Source of the DNA: Nocardia caishijiensis NBRC 108228
GTDB taxonomy: Bacteria; Actinomycetota; Actinomycetes; Mycobacteriales; Mycobacteriaceae
NCBI RefSeq assembly: GCF_001612825.1
Contig: NZ_BDBE01000012.1
Span: forward strand, 62,001-126,000
DNA length: 64,000 bases
Direction of reading: 5' to 3'
This document shows, piece by piece, positions 41,340 through 50,741 of this stretch; within the stretch, counting starts at the first letter, position 1; each line of letters begins with the position of its first letter. The notes under the pieces were generated by a model, which was not told where the DNA came from, did no database searches, and was given only the letters and a program-made list of their open reading frames with translations. The translations under genes and the position numbers were made by a program.

Positions 41340-42329
41340 CTACAGGCCACCGCGAGGGCTCTCTCGGGTGTCTCCGAGCAGCGCGCTCACTCGCTCGTAC
41401 CGTCGCAGCCACCACCGCACTCGCTCGGCGTCCGGATGCCGGTACCGATCCATCGCCGCAGGGTCGGGCTCAGGCGCACTGGTCGGCACCGTCAACCACC
41501 CGTCCACCGGTCGCAGCGAATCGGCAACCAGGTCGCCTTCGAACAGTGCGAGAGTTCCGAGCCCGCAGGCGAATTCGAGATCAGGCAGCGTTCCGGCCAG
41601 CGCGATCTGAGCCGCCAGCCCGACACTGGTCTCCAGCGCCGACGACACGACGGCGGGCAACCCCGCCGCCTCGGCCACCGACAACGCCCGACGCACCCCA
41701 CCCAGAGGTGTGCACTTCAGCACCGCCACATCCGCCGCACCGGCCACCGCGACGCGCAGCGGATCCTCCGCCCGCCGAATCGACTCGTCCGCCGCGATCG
41801 GCACCGACACCCGAGCCCGTACCTCCGCGAGCTCTTCGATACTCCGGCACGGTTGCTCGACGTACTGCAAACCCCCTGCCGCTGAATCTATTTCCCGAAT
41901 GTGCCGCACGGCGGTCTCCACATCCCACACCGCATTGGCATCGACTCGGACGGAGCCGGAATCCCCGAGCGCCGCCCGCACGGCCGCTACTCGTGCCACA
42001 TCCTCGGCCAGCGAATCGGGATGGTCGGCTACCTTCACCTTCGCTGTGCCGCAACCTGATTCACGAACAATGCGGGCCGCTCGCTCGGGTTCGACCGCAG
42101 GCACGATGCAGTTCACGGCAATGCGTTCCCGCACCGGCACGGGCCACCCGACCGTCGCCTGTTCGACAGCGGTCGCCAACCATCCCGCCGCTTCCCGATC
42201 GTCGTATTCGGGAAACGCGCAGAACTCCCCCCACCCGTTCTCCCCGCGAATCAGCATCCCCTCGCGCACGGTGATCCCCCGAAACCGCGTACGCAGCGGA
42301 ATCGCATAAACGAAGGTCTCGAAGTCCAC
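41340..42329 (-). CDS. menC: o-Succinylbenzoate synthase
   Basis: Enolase-superfamily enzyme of menaquinone synthesis, 329 aa from the GTG at 42329. It dehydrates SHCHC to o-succinylbenzoate. Catalytic and metal residues are visible: KxK in CGTAKVKVAD, Asp in VRVDANAVWD, Glu in YVEQPC, Asp-Glu in PIAADESIRRAEDP and a second Lys in AVLKCTPLGG. The sequence follows mycobacterial MenC closely (IPLRTRFRGIT, ACGLGTLALFEGDL). No other men gene is in the window. The 160 bp between menC and the ohrR operator hold no gene I can support. Confidence 0.92.
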   Translation of the reverse strand: MDFETFVYAIPLRTRFRGITVREGMLIRGENGWGEFCAFPEYDDREAAGWLATAVEQATVGWPVPVRERIAVNCIVPAVEPERAARIVRESGCGTAKVKVADHPDSLAEDVARVAAVRAALGDSGSVRVDANAVWDVETAVRHIREIDSAAGGLQYVEQPCRSIEELAEVRARVSVPIAADESIRRAEDPLRVAVAGAADVAVLKCTPLGGVRRALSVAEAAGLPAVVSSALETSVGLAAQIALAGTLPDLEFACGLGTLALFEGDLVADSLRPVDGWLTVPTSAPEPDPAAMDRYRHPDAERVRWWLRRYERVSALLGDTRESPRGGL

Positions 42330-42400
42330 GATCCCGATCGTAGGGGGTTCACCCACCTCCCCGTCCCGCCGAAGACGACCCCAGACACCGCCGCTGTGTC

Positions 42401-42481
42401 TCACAACCTTTCGATGATGGTGGCGTTGGCGAGCCCACCGGCCTCGCACATCGTCTGCAAGCCGTAACGCGCGCCGTGCTG
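42401..42481 (-). pseudogene. FadA-type thiolase C-terminal remnant
   Basis: The minus strand encodes QHGARYGLQTMCEAGGLANA then TIIERL and a stop at 42401. This is the conserved ending of acetyl-CoA acyltransferases (FadA), including the catalytic-Cys-containing C-terminal motif. Upstream of about 27 codons the match is lost in the hxlR promoter region. A relic of a deleted thiolase gene. Confidence 0.75.
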
Positions 42482-42561
42482 GTGCGGGTCGACGGGATGG
42501 ACGTCGTGGAGAGCGCCGTCGGTTTGCTAGCTATGACTCGCTCAAGTCAGAGGAGGGTATG

Positions 42562-43092
42562 ATGTCGGTCATGGCAGCCGTGATGGAAGGACCCCTGGCC
42601 GATCTGAGCAGGTGGGAGACCGAGGGCTGTTCGATCGCCAGGGCCATGGACCTCATCGGCACCCGCTCGGCGGTCCTCATCCTGCGCGAGGCCTACTACG
42701 GCACCACCCGCTTCGACGGCTTCGCGCGCCGCGTCGGCATCACCGACGCGGCCGCAGCGAGCCAGCTCCGCAAACTCACCGAGGCCGGGATTCTGGAAAA
42801 ACGCCCTTACCAGGAGGAAGGCAAGCGCACCCGGCACGAGTACGTGCTCACCGAGATGGGCAGAGATCTGCTCCCGGCGGTCGTGGCCCTCTGGCAATGG
42901 GGCGACACCTACCTCCAGCCGGGCCCCGCGCCGCTGCTGCGCGTCGACACCGAAACCGGCGAACCGGTGCGGGCCCAGCTCACCACCCCCACCGGCACCC
43001 CGGTCGAACTCGAACAGCTCGGCGTTCGCGTCAACCCGGACTACCTCCGGGCCCGCAAGAAAACCCGCCCGGCGAACGACACCGAAGCCTGA
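42562..43092 (+). CDS. HxlR-family transcriptional regulator
   Basis: 176 aa from the ATG at 42562, chosen because AGGAGG (42551-42556) is 5 nt upstream; an ATG 3 bp earlier is too close. HxlR winged helix: CSIARAMDLIGTRSAVLILR, then YYGTTRFDGFARRVGITDA, LTEAGILEKRPYQEEGKRTR and HEYVLTEMGRDLLPAV. The longer C-terminal part (PLLRVDTETGEPVRAQ) is typical of a subgroup with an extra ligand-like domain. It faces a gene desert carrying the fadA relic, so its target may have been lost. Confidence 0.88.
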   Translation: MSVMAAVMEGPLADLSRWETEGCSIARAMDLIGTRSAVLILREAYYGTTRFDGFARRVGITDAAAASQLRKLTEAGILEKRPYQEEGKRTRHEYVLTEMGRDLLPAVVALWQWGDTYLQPGPAPLLRVDTETGEPVRAQLTTPTGTPVELEQLGVRVNPDYLRARKKTRPANDTEA

Positions 43093-43095
43093 TGA

Positions 43096-43133
43096 CGGAG
43101 GCCGCCCGCGTCAGCTGATGCGGGCGGCCTCCG
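43096..43133. terminator. Bidirectional terminator between hxlR and sugC
   Basis: Perfect 14-bp stem (CGGAGGCCGCCCGC at 43096-43109 with 43120-43133), 10-nt loop, between two convergent genes. Confidence 0.8.
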
Positions 43134-43160
43134 CCGTGAGATGCGCTGGTACGCGGGGGT

Positions 43161-44243
<1,083 letters not shown>

Positions 44244-44359
44244 GCGTAGATCATTCTTCCCATCCCGGCAGGAACGTGCCGGACGATCCGAGTACGGGTG
44301 CTTCGGTACGAGCGCCATCACACTAACCGCTGCCGTCACCGCGGGCGAGGCGCAGGCTC

Positions 44360-44866
44360 GTGCGATCCTCGATCATGCGAAAAGCCAGGATGTGGGCGGC
44401 CGCGACGGCGGCATCTCCGATCGTGTTCCCGCTGTTGGTGAGCGTGGCGGCGGCCGTTGTCGCCATGGTCGCCGGGCCGGGCGCCGACGTCGCCTGGTAC
44501 CTGGTGTTCACGCTGATACTCGGCATGGCCACGTTCGTCCCCGGTCTCTGCGCGACCCTCCTCGGCTTGGCATTGTTGCCGCGCCGCAGCGGAATCGTCG
44601 TCACCGTCGTCGGGCTGCTGCTGGTGATGGGGGCGTCCGGGTTGATGGCGGTCGGCATCTTCGACGACGCGCTGAGCAGCCTCGACGGCAGTCCGCGGCT
44701 GATCCCGAAGTTGTCGGTCCAGGGGGCGATCGCGGCCTCGCTGCCCTACGCCGCCGTCGTGATCGTCGGCCTCTACGCCATTTTCGTCGCTGTCGCGGCC
44801 GCCCGTGCCACGGGCTCACAGCCACTCGTGTCGCGGACAAGTGCGACCTTCCCGGCCGCCGAGTAG
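44360..44866 (+). CDS. Small integral membrane protein of unknown function
   Basis: 168 aa with four membrane segments: SPIVFPLLVSVAAAVVAMVA, YLVFTLILGMATFVPGLC, GIVVTVVGLLLVMGASGLMA and LPYAAVVIVGLYAIFVAVAA. The GTG at 44360 is used; an ATG 15 bp later is an alternative and neither has a strong ribosome-binding site. No family recognised. It lies between divergent sugC and the oxidoreductase gene 44 bp downstream. Confidence 0.6.
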   Translation: MRSSIMRKARMWAAATAASPIVFPLLVSVAAAVVAMVAGPGADVAWYLVFTLILGMATFVPGLCATLLGLALLPRRSGIVVTVVGLLLVMGASGLMAVGIFDDALSSLDGSPRLIPKLSVQGAIAASLPYAAVVIVGLYAIFVAVAAARATGSQPLVSRTSATFPAAE

Positions 44867-44910
44867 CCTCGATCGCGGAGCCGATCCCGATCCCTCGAGG
44901 AGCCAACGGT

Positions 44911-45705
44911 ATGAGTCGTCCAGTTCGTATCGGAGTCCAGCTTCAACCCCAGCACGCACCGGATTCCGGGCTGATTCGGGACGCGGTGTCGCGGGCCGAG
45001 GAGGCGGGGGTGGACATCGTCTTCAACTGGGACCACTTCTTCCCGCTCACCGGCGACCCCGACGGCGCGCATTTCGAGTGCTGGACCATGCTCGGCGCCT
45101 GGGCCGAGCAGACCGAGCGAGTCGAGCTGGGTGCGCTCGTCACCGGCGGTGGCTACCGCAACCCCGATCTGCTCGCCGACATGGCACGCACGGTCGACCG
45201 GATCAGCGGCGGACGGTTGATCCTCGGCATCGGCGCGGGCTGGTTCCAGCGTGACTACACCGAATACGGGTACGAATTCGGTACGGCGGGCACCAGGCTG
45301 AACCTGTTGAAGGACAACATGGCCCGGCTCACCGCCCGCCTGCGCGTGCTGAACCCGGCGCCGGTGCGCGATATCCCGATCCTCATCGGCGGTGGCGGCG
45401 AGCGCAAAACGCTGCGGTTGGTCGCCGAGTACGCCGACATCTGGCACTCCTTCGTCGATGTGGACACCCTCGCGCACAAGAACAAGGTGCTGGCCGAGCA
45501 TGCCGCCGCCGTCGGCACCGACGAGGCCCGAATCGAGCGCTCGGTGCAGTGGCGGGGCAGGGAGCAGGCCGAACAGTTGCGCGCGGCGGGCGTGAGCCTG
45601 TTCACCATCGGCACCTCCGGCCCCGACTACGACCTCACCGAGGTCCGTCGCGCGATCGAATGGCGCGACGAAGTGAACCCGGAATTACTCGAAGGCCTCG
45701 CATAA
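44911..45705 (+). CDS. Luciferase-like monooxygenase, probably F420-dependent (Rv0044c-like)
   Basis: 264 aa. GAGGAG lies 9 nt before the ATG. Bacterial-luciferase fold: VRIGVQLQPQHAPDS at the N-terminus, DIVFNWDHFFPLTGDPDGAH, GALVTGGGYRNPDLLADMAR, GRLILGIGAGWFQRDYTEYG and IPILIGGGGERKTLRLVAEY. These match the F420-dependent group that includes Rv0044c, found in the same chromosomal neighbourhood (leuS to ino1). The substrate is unknown. Confidence 0.87.
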   Translation: MSRPVRIGVQLQPQHAPDSGLIRDAVSRAEEAGVDIVFNWDHFFPLTGDPDGAHFECWTMLGAWAEQTERVELGALVTGGGYRNPDLLADMARTVDRISGGRLILGIGAGWFQRDYTEYGYEFGTAGTRLNLLKDNMARLTARLRVLNPAPVRDIPILIGGGGERKTLRLVAEYADIWHSFVDVDTLAHKNKVLAEHAAAVGTDEARIERSVQWRGREQAEQLRAAGVSLFTIGTSGPDYDLTEVRRAIEWRDEVNPELLEGLA

Positions 45706-45784
45706 AACCTGTGGCCTGCCCGGATGCGCCACACGTGGCGCGGGTGGCGAGTGGTGGCCCGAACGGGCATTAGGGTCTATCGGC

Positions 45785-47581
45785 ATGGCAGGTGTGCGTG
45801 CTGTGCGAACCCGGGCGCGGATAGCCGCGCTGTTGCTCCTCGTCGGCGTCGCCGCCACCGGATGCGGCGGCTCCGGCGGCGAGACGTCGACGGGTGACCT
45901 GTGCTCACCACCCGGCCAGAGCGCGGCGGCCGCGGCGCCGACCAACCTCGCCGCCTCCGAGACGGCGGGCACCGACCGCTATACGACCCCGACCACAGTG
46001 CCGCTCGAGTCGATCGACACCAGCAAGCTCGGCCTGCTCAGCCCGGGCAAGCTCAGCGTCGGCACCCTGTCGGACGCCCCGCCGAGCATCTGTGTGAACG
46101 GCCAGGGCACCTTCACCGGTTTCGACAACGAACTGCTGCGCGAGATCGGCGCGAAACTCGGCCTGCAGGTGGAGTTCTCGGGCACCGAGTTCGCCGGGCT
46201 GTTGGCCCAGGTGGCGGGCAAACGCTTCGATGTCGGTTCGTCCAACATCACCACCACCGATGCCAGGCGTGAACTCGTCGCCTTCACCAACGGCTACGAC
46301 TTCGGCTATTTCTCGCTGGTCGTACCGCAGGGTTCGGCGATCAAGGGCTTCGGTGACCTGAACTCCGGTTCGCGGATCGCCGTGGTGCAGGGCACCGTGC
46401 AGGACGAGTTCGTGGTGAACCAGCTGCGCCTGGACCCGGTGAAATTCCCCGACTACAACACCGCCTACGCGAACCTGAAGTCCGGCCAGGTCGACGCCTG
46501 GGTCGCCCCGTCGGCCCAAGCCGAGGGCGCGATCAAGCCCGGCGACGGAATCGTGGTCTCGGAGAACACCTTCAGCCTCGACAACTTCGTCGGCTATGCG
46601 GTGGCCAAGAACAATCAGCCGCTCGTCGACGCGCTCAACGCGGGCCTGGACGCGGTGATCGCCGACGGCACCTACGCGCGCCTGTACGCCGACTGGGTGC
46701 CGCGCGAGCTGCCGCCCGGTTGGAAGCCCGGCTCCAAATCCGCACCGGCGCCGGAGCTTCCGGATTTCGCCGCCATCGCCGCGAGCAAAGAACCCGGTGA
46801 AGCCGAAGTAGCGCAACAGAAGTCGACCATTCAGCAGCTGAAGGACACCTTCTTCGACTGGTCGCTCTATACCAAGGCGTTCCCCGATCTCATCAAGACC
46901 GGTTTGCCGAACACCTTGATCCTGGCCGTGGTTTCCGGTGTTCTCGGCACCGTGCTCGGCATGCTGCTCGCGGTGATGGGCATCTCGCGCACCCGCTGGT
47001 TGCGCTGGCCCGCCCGCGTGTACACCGATATCTTCCGCGGTCTGCCCGCTGTGGTCATCATCCTGCTGATCGGCCTCGGCATCGGCCCGGTGGTCCGCAA
47101 TATCACCGGCGGCAACCCGTACTGGCTCGGCGCGGTGGCCCTGGCGCTGCTGGCGGCGGCCTACATCGGCGAGATCTTCCGGTCCGGCATCCAGTCGGTG
47201 GAGGCGGGGCAGCTCGAAGCGGCCCGCGCGATCGGATTCGGATACCGCCAGGCGATGACGCTCGTCGTGATCCCGCAGGGCGTGCGCCGGGTGCTGCCCG
47301 CGCTGATGAACCAGTTCATCGCCCTCATCAAGGATTCCTCGCTCATCTACTTCCTCGGTCTGCTCGCCTCCCAGCGTGAACTGTTCGCCGTCGGCCGCGA
47401 CCTCAACGCCCAGACCGGCAACCTGTCGCCGCTGGTCGCGGCGGGCCTGATGTACCTGGTGCTGACCATTCCGCTCACCCACCTGGTGAACTACATCGAC
47501 CGCCGGATGCGTACCGGAAAGCCGGTACCCCCGGTCGACCCGCTCGAACAGGCCGTCGTCACGGAAGGCCGGGGCGCGTGA
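45785..47581 (+). CDS. Fused amino-acid ABC binding protein and permease
   Basis: 598 aa. A signal and lipobox (LLLVGVAATGCGG) suggest a lipid anchor. A family-3 solute-binding domain (about 85-315; GKLSVGTLSDAPPSICVNGQ, FTGFDNELLREIGAKLG, DVGSSNITTTDARRE) is followed by an HisM/GlnP permease domain (about 350-590; GLPNTLILAVVSGVLGTVLG, YTDIFRGLPAVVIILLIG, EAARAIGFGYRQAMTLVVIP as the EAA loop, ALIKDSSLIYFLGL). Both halves are intact. The ATPase gene follows 37 bp later. Fusions of this type are known for glutamine importers such as GlnHP; the amino acid here is unknown. Confidence 0.9.
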   Translation: MAGVRAVRTRARIAALLLLVGVAATGCGGSGGETSTGDLCSPPGQSAAAAAPTNLAASETAGTDRYTTPTTVPLESIDTSKLGLLSPGKLSVGTLSDAPPSICVNGQGTFTGFDNELLREIGAKLGLQVEFSGTEFAGLLAQVAGKRFDVGSSNITTTDARRELVAFTNGYDFGYFSLVVPQGSAIKGFGDLNSGSRIAVVQGTVQDEFVVNQLRLDPVKFPDYNTAYANLKSGQVDAWVAPSAQAEGAIKPGDGIVVSENTFSLDNFVGYAVAKNNQPLVDALNAGLDAVIADGTYARLYADWVPRELPPGWKPGSKSAPAPELPDFAAIAASKEPGEAEVAQQKSTIQQLKDTFFDWSLYTKAFPDLIKTGLPNTLILAVVSGVLGTVLGMLLAVMGISRTRWLRWPARVYTDIFRGLPAVVIILLIGLGIGPVVRNITGGNPYWLGAVALALLAAAYIGEIFRSGIQSVEAGQLEAARAIGFGYRQAMTLVVIPQGVRRVLPALMNQFIALIKDSSLIYFLGLLASQRELFAVGRDLNAQTGNLSPLVAAGLMYLVLTIPLTHLVNYIDRRMRTGKPVPPVDPLEQAVVTEGRGA

Positions 47582-47618
47582 CCGCAACGACCGCCCGCGC
47601 ATGCGAAGGAGTTACCCG

Positions 47619-48344
47619 ATGAGTGCTTCCCTGACCGGTACCGGCCTGCATCTGACGCTGGGCAACAACCACATCCTGCGCGGCGTCGACATCCACGTCG
47701 ACGCGGGCCGCACCACCACCGTCATCGGGCCGTCCGGCTCCGGCAAGTCGACCCTGCTGCGCGTGCTCAACCGCCTGCACGAGCCTGATTCCGGCGACAT
47801 CCTGCTCGACGGTGAATCGGTGCTGCGGACCAATCCCGACCGGCTGCGTCAGCGCATCGGCATGGTGTTCCAGCAGTTCAACCTCTTCCCGCACAAGACG
47901 GTCGCCGACAACATCGCGCTCGGACCGCGCAAACTGCGCGGACTCTCGGCCGAGCAGGCGCGAGCGCTCGCGGTGGAGCAGCTCGAGATCGTCGGCCTGG
48001 CCGCCAAGGCGGATGCCCGGCCCGGTTCGCTCTCGGGTGGTCAGCAGCAGCGCGTCGCCATCGCCCGCGCGCTCGCGATGAAACCGGAGCTGATGTTCTT
48101 CGACGAGGCCACCTCGGCGCTCGATCCCGAACTGGTGAAGGGCGTGCTCGCGCTCATGGCCGACCTCGCCGCGGGCGGCATGTCGATGATCGTGGTGACC
48201 CACGAGATGGGCTTCGCGCGCAGCGTCTCCGACAGCGTGGTGTTCATGGATCAGGGGCAGGTCGTGGAGACCGGGGCGCCCGGCGAACTGTTCGACGACG
48301 CCAAGACCGAACGGCTGCGCCGCTTCCTCGATCAGGTCCTCTGA
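47619..48344 (+). CDS. glnQ: Amino-acid ABC transporter ATPase (GlnQ type)
   Basis: 241 aa; AAGGAG sits 8 nt before the ATG at 47619. Walker A IGPSGSGKST, Q-loop MVFQQFNLFPH, signature GSLSGGQQQRVAIARALA, Walker B LMFFDEATSALD, H-loop IVVTHEMGFAR, all typical of polar amino-acid importers. It pairs with the fused binding protein-permease just upstream to form a complete two-gene importer. Confidence 0.93.
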   Translation: MSASLTGTGLHLTLGNNHILRGVDIHVDAGRTTTVIGPSGSGKSTLLRVLNRLHEPDSGDILLDGESVLRTNPDRLRQRIGMVFQQFNLFPHKTVADNIALGPRKLRGLSAEQARALAVEQLEIVGLAAKADARPGSLSGGQQQRVAIARALAMKPELMFFDEATSALDPELVKGVLALMADLAAGGMSMIVVTHEMGFARSVSDSVVFMDQGQVVETGAPGELFDDAKTERLRRFLDQVL

Positions 48345-48428
48345 CCAGGACGAAGGGGTCGCAGCAACGCATGCGCAACTGCTAATGTCGGAAGAGTTGC
48401 AAGCTCGATTCGACTCGGAGGAGAGCAG

Positions 48429-48725
48429 ATGACCACCGCGCACGCCGAACATCCGCAGCACACCCACGTCCACGGCCCCACCTGCGGCCACGTCGCCGTC
48501 CCGCACCAGGACCACGTCGACTACGTCCACGACGGACACTTACATCGCGAACACGAGGGCCACTTCGACGAGTGCGAACCCGCATCCCACGTCGCCTGCG
48601 CCAACCACGACCACGTCCACGGCCCCGGCTGCGGCCACGTCGCCGTCCCCCACCAGGACCACGTCGACTACATCCACGACGGCCACCGCCACGCCCCCCA
48701 CGACGGCCACTACGACGACCACTGA
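48429..48725 (+). CDS. His-rich tandem-repeat metal-binding protein
   Basis: 98 aa with about 27 His residues. Two repeats of about 40 aa cover nearly all of it: HGPTCGHVAVPHQDHVDYVH (residues 15-34) and HGPGCGHVAVPHQDHVDYIH (63-82), each followed by DGH.H..H.GH and acidic residues. One Cys per repeat core plus a CEPASHVAC pair between them adds thiol ligands. A cytosolic zinc, nickel or cobalt buffer or chaperone is the likely role; no signal peptide. GGAGGAGAG precedes the ATG. The stop is 17 bp from the convergent HigA-type gene. Confidence 0.82.
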   Translation: MTTAHAEHPQHTHVHGPTCGHVAVPHQDHVDYVHDGHLHREHEGHFDECEPASHVACANHDHVHGPGCGHVAVPHQDHVDYIHDGHRHAPHDGHYDDH

Positions 48726-48741
48726 CCGGTCGGTCGCGGGC

Positions 48742-49041
48742 CTAGCCCGTGGCCTCGAATTCCACGCGTAGGTGCAGTTCGAGGGCAGCAGCAAGGCGTT
48801 CGAGCAGTGGGATCGTCGGCATGGTCCCACCCGCTTCGAAACGGGCGATGGCAGGTTGTCGAAGTCCTGCTCGCGCGGCCAATTCGGCCTGTGTGATTCC
48901 GAGCGATTCACGTCGGTCACGCACTGCGGCACCGAGTTCGAACCGCAGGCGAGTTGCGTCATAGCTCGCGCCCGCACCCGGGCGCCCCAGGACTTCCGCC
49001 CGCTTGTCTGTCCAGCTTTTTCGTTCGACCACGACGTTCAT
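48742..49041 (-). CDS. higA: XRE-family antitoxin (HigA type)
   Basis: 99 aa. Helix-turn-helix: ELGAAVRDRRESLGITQAEL, ARAGLRQPAIARFEAGGTMP, LLERLAAALELHLRVEF. Its ATG overlaps the toxin stop (ATGA) with GAGGAGG just upstream, giving the HigBA order of toxin first. It should neutralise the toxin and repress the operon. Confidence 0.86.
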   Translation of the reverse strand: MNVVVERKSWTDKRAEVLGRPGAGASYDATRLRFELGAAVRDRRESLGITQAELAARAGLRQPAIARFEAGGTMPTIPLLERLAAALELHLRVEFEATG

Positions 49042-49382
49042 ACCTCCTCGACGGTGTGTTGCTCATCGATACACCGTTGCATCGCCCGTAGCGCGCGACG
49101 TACTTCAGCGTGCTCACGCATGCGTTGTTTGCGGAACACGGTCAACAAGATGATTCGCCGTCCCGGCGCGATCCAGTAGGTGACACGCACGGCTTGTCGA
49201 CTGAGATAGAACCGCAGCTCACGTAGCTTTCCTTGAAGCTGACGGGTATACGGCTCGCCGAGCAGTGCGCCGTGCTCAGCGAGTAGGTCAACGTAGAACA
49301 CCGCGGTTTCCTGGTCGTCCTGAACAAGCGAATCGAACCACTCGTCAACTTCGGGCTCGAGTTCGACCTCTCCCCAATTCAT
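49038..49382 (-). CDS. higB: RelE/HigB-type toxin
   Basis: 114 aa from the ATG at 49382 (MNWGEVELEPEVDEWFDSLV), the start seen in related toxins; an ATG 24 bp upstream is alternative. RelE-fold segments are LREPYTRQ-like LGEPYTRQLQGKLRELRF, QAVRVTYWIAPGRRIILLTV and FRKQRMREHAEVRRAL (gp49-like family). A ribosome-dependent mRNA endonuclease is expected. The likely promoter has TATAAC 9 nt before the ATG, so the message may be leaderless. Confidence 0.86.
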   Translation of the reverse strand: MNWGEVELEPEVDEWFDSLVQDDQETAVFYVDLLAEHGALLGEPYTRQLQGKLRELRFYLSRQAVRVTYWIAPGRRIILLTVFRKQRMREHAEVRRALRAMQRCIDEQHTVEEV

Positions 49383-49396
49383 AACATGAATGTTAT
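49381..49396. promoter_or_regulatory. Palindrome at the higB start
   Basis: ATAACAT-GA-ATGTTAT, perfect 7-bp arms, covers the probable -10 region and the first codon of higB. It is a likely HigA operator for autorepression. Confidence 0.65.
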
Positions 49397-49454
49397 ATTG
49401 CGACAACCCCCGCTGATCACGAATCTGCGGCGATTGCGGAATTCGGACCGACGT

Positions 49455-50741
49455 TCAATCGGTGACGGTGGCGAAAGCGGACCACAGGAGTGGGGAGTTT
49501 TCTGGGGTGGGGGTGGTTTTCCAGGCTGTGAGGCGGGTTTGTTGCCAGTCCAGGAGGGACTTGACGGCGTCGGCGGATTCGTGGGCTGTGTCCACGGCGC
49601 GGATGGCGGCTTGGAGGGGGTGGTCGGTGGTGGCGGTGATGGTGTGGAAGGCGTGGTCGGTGGGGAGGGGCCAGCGGGTGGCGGTGACTAGTTCGGCGCC
49701 TGCCGACAGGGCGGCGGTCGTCAGGCCGAGGGCTTCGGTGAAGCGCAGGTCGCCGCCGCTTTCGCAGGCGATGAGTGCCACGCGGCTCGGCATCGGCCAC
49801 AGGTCCCGGCCGGGGAGCGGTGCGGGGTCGAGGGTGTGAGTGCCGAGTAGGAGGTCCTTGGCCGAGAGCGGTCGGTGTGAGCGAGTCGGCGCGGCGAAGC
49901 CACGGGTTTCGGCGGTGCACGCCAGGTGCATTCGGGCATGCTCGCTTTCCCCGGACTCCGGGGCGGGCGCGGTGACGTGGCCGACGTAGATCAACCGGCT
50001 GGCGCCCGCACGGAGCGTGCGCGACAGCCAGCCACGGTCCAGGTCGGTGCGGCGGAACAGCTCCAACGGTTCGCTCACCGCCGGTACCACGCGGTCGCTG
50101 TATGCGCTGAAGTGTTGTGTCACCACGGAATCCGCGCTCGGTCGGCCCAGTACGGACCCGAGTTCGGAGTCCGCTCGGAAACCGGGCACGCGCGGATCGA
50201 GCACCGCGACCACGGGCAGGTCACGCGTTTCGTGCCAGCGGCGCACGATGCGATCCGGCGCTCGAACCACCGACACCGGTGCCAGCAGGCTCACATCGGC
50301 GATGTCGAGCAGGCGGATCGCCGGATCGGGCGCGATGATCTCCCACGGAACCTGCGCGAGCCGGGGTGACGGCTGAATTCGCAGATGTGGTCGGATGCCG
50401 CGCTGCGACAGTTCGTACAGCTGCACCGCCAGCCCATACGGCAGCAACGCGCGTGACAATGCTTGTGCCAAAAGGTTTTCCGCCGCCGCGTCGACCAGTG
50501 CGCCCTCGGTCATGACTCGACGCAACTCGTCCGGACGGCCGGGGTCGGGCACCGCGTCGGCCAACCGCCGCAGCACCGCACGCACATCGTCGCGCGGCAG
50601 CATCGCCACTCCCCGCGCCGAGGTGTCGTCGACCCAGCGCCAGGACACGTAGACGTCACCCGCGTCGGCCATCCGGATCAGGGCGGTCGGTTGTTCGACG
50701 CGCACGTCGCCACTCGCCGCGGTCGGGGGTGGGGCGATCAC
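49455..50741 (-). CDS. CHAT-domain (caspase-like) protease
   Basis: 428 aa from the GTG at 50741, which overlaps the TPR gene stop (GTGA). N-terminal part (1-175) is mixed and leads into the CHAT-type segment VPWEIIAPDP. The CHAT domain (about 175-428) has the catalytic pair in order: His255 in SRLIYVGHVTAP and Cys326 in VALIACESGGD. LSAGAELVTATRWPLPTDHA follows and the fold ends with LLWSAFATV, as in other CHAT proteins. CHAT proteases are cysteine peptidases related to caspases and separases, often activated by TPR partners. Last gene of a four-gene unit. Substrate and trigger are unknown. Confidence 0.82.
   Translation of the reverse strand: MIAPPPTAASGDVRVEQPTALIRMADAGDVYVSWRWVDDTSARGVAMLPRDDVRAVLRRLADAVPDPGRPDELRRVMTEGALVDAAAENLLAQALSRALLPYGLAVQLYELSQRGIRPHLRIQPSPRLAQVPWEIIAPDPAIRLLDIADVSLLAPVSVVRAPDRIVRRWHETRDLPVVAVLDPRVPGFRADSELGSVLGRPSADSVVTQHFSAYSDRVVPAVSEPLELFRRTDLDRGWLSRTLRAGASRLIYVGHVTAPAPESGESEHARMHLACTAETRGFAAPTRSHRPLSAKDLLLGTHTLDPAPLPGRDLWPMPSRVALIACESGGDLRFTEALGLTTAALSAGAELVTATRWPLPTDHAFHTITATTDHPLQAAIRAVDTAHESADAVKSLLDWQQTRLTAWKTTPTPENSPLLWSAFATVTD

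Noticed and set aside
48429..48725. CRISPR-like or DNA-level repeat at the His-rich gene
   Set aside because: There are only two copies of a longer coding repeat with in-frame conservation; it is a protein repeat, not an array.
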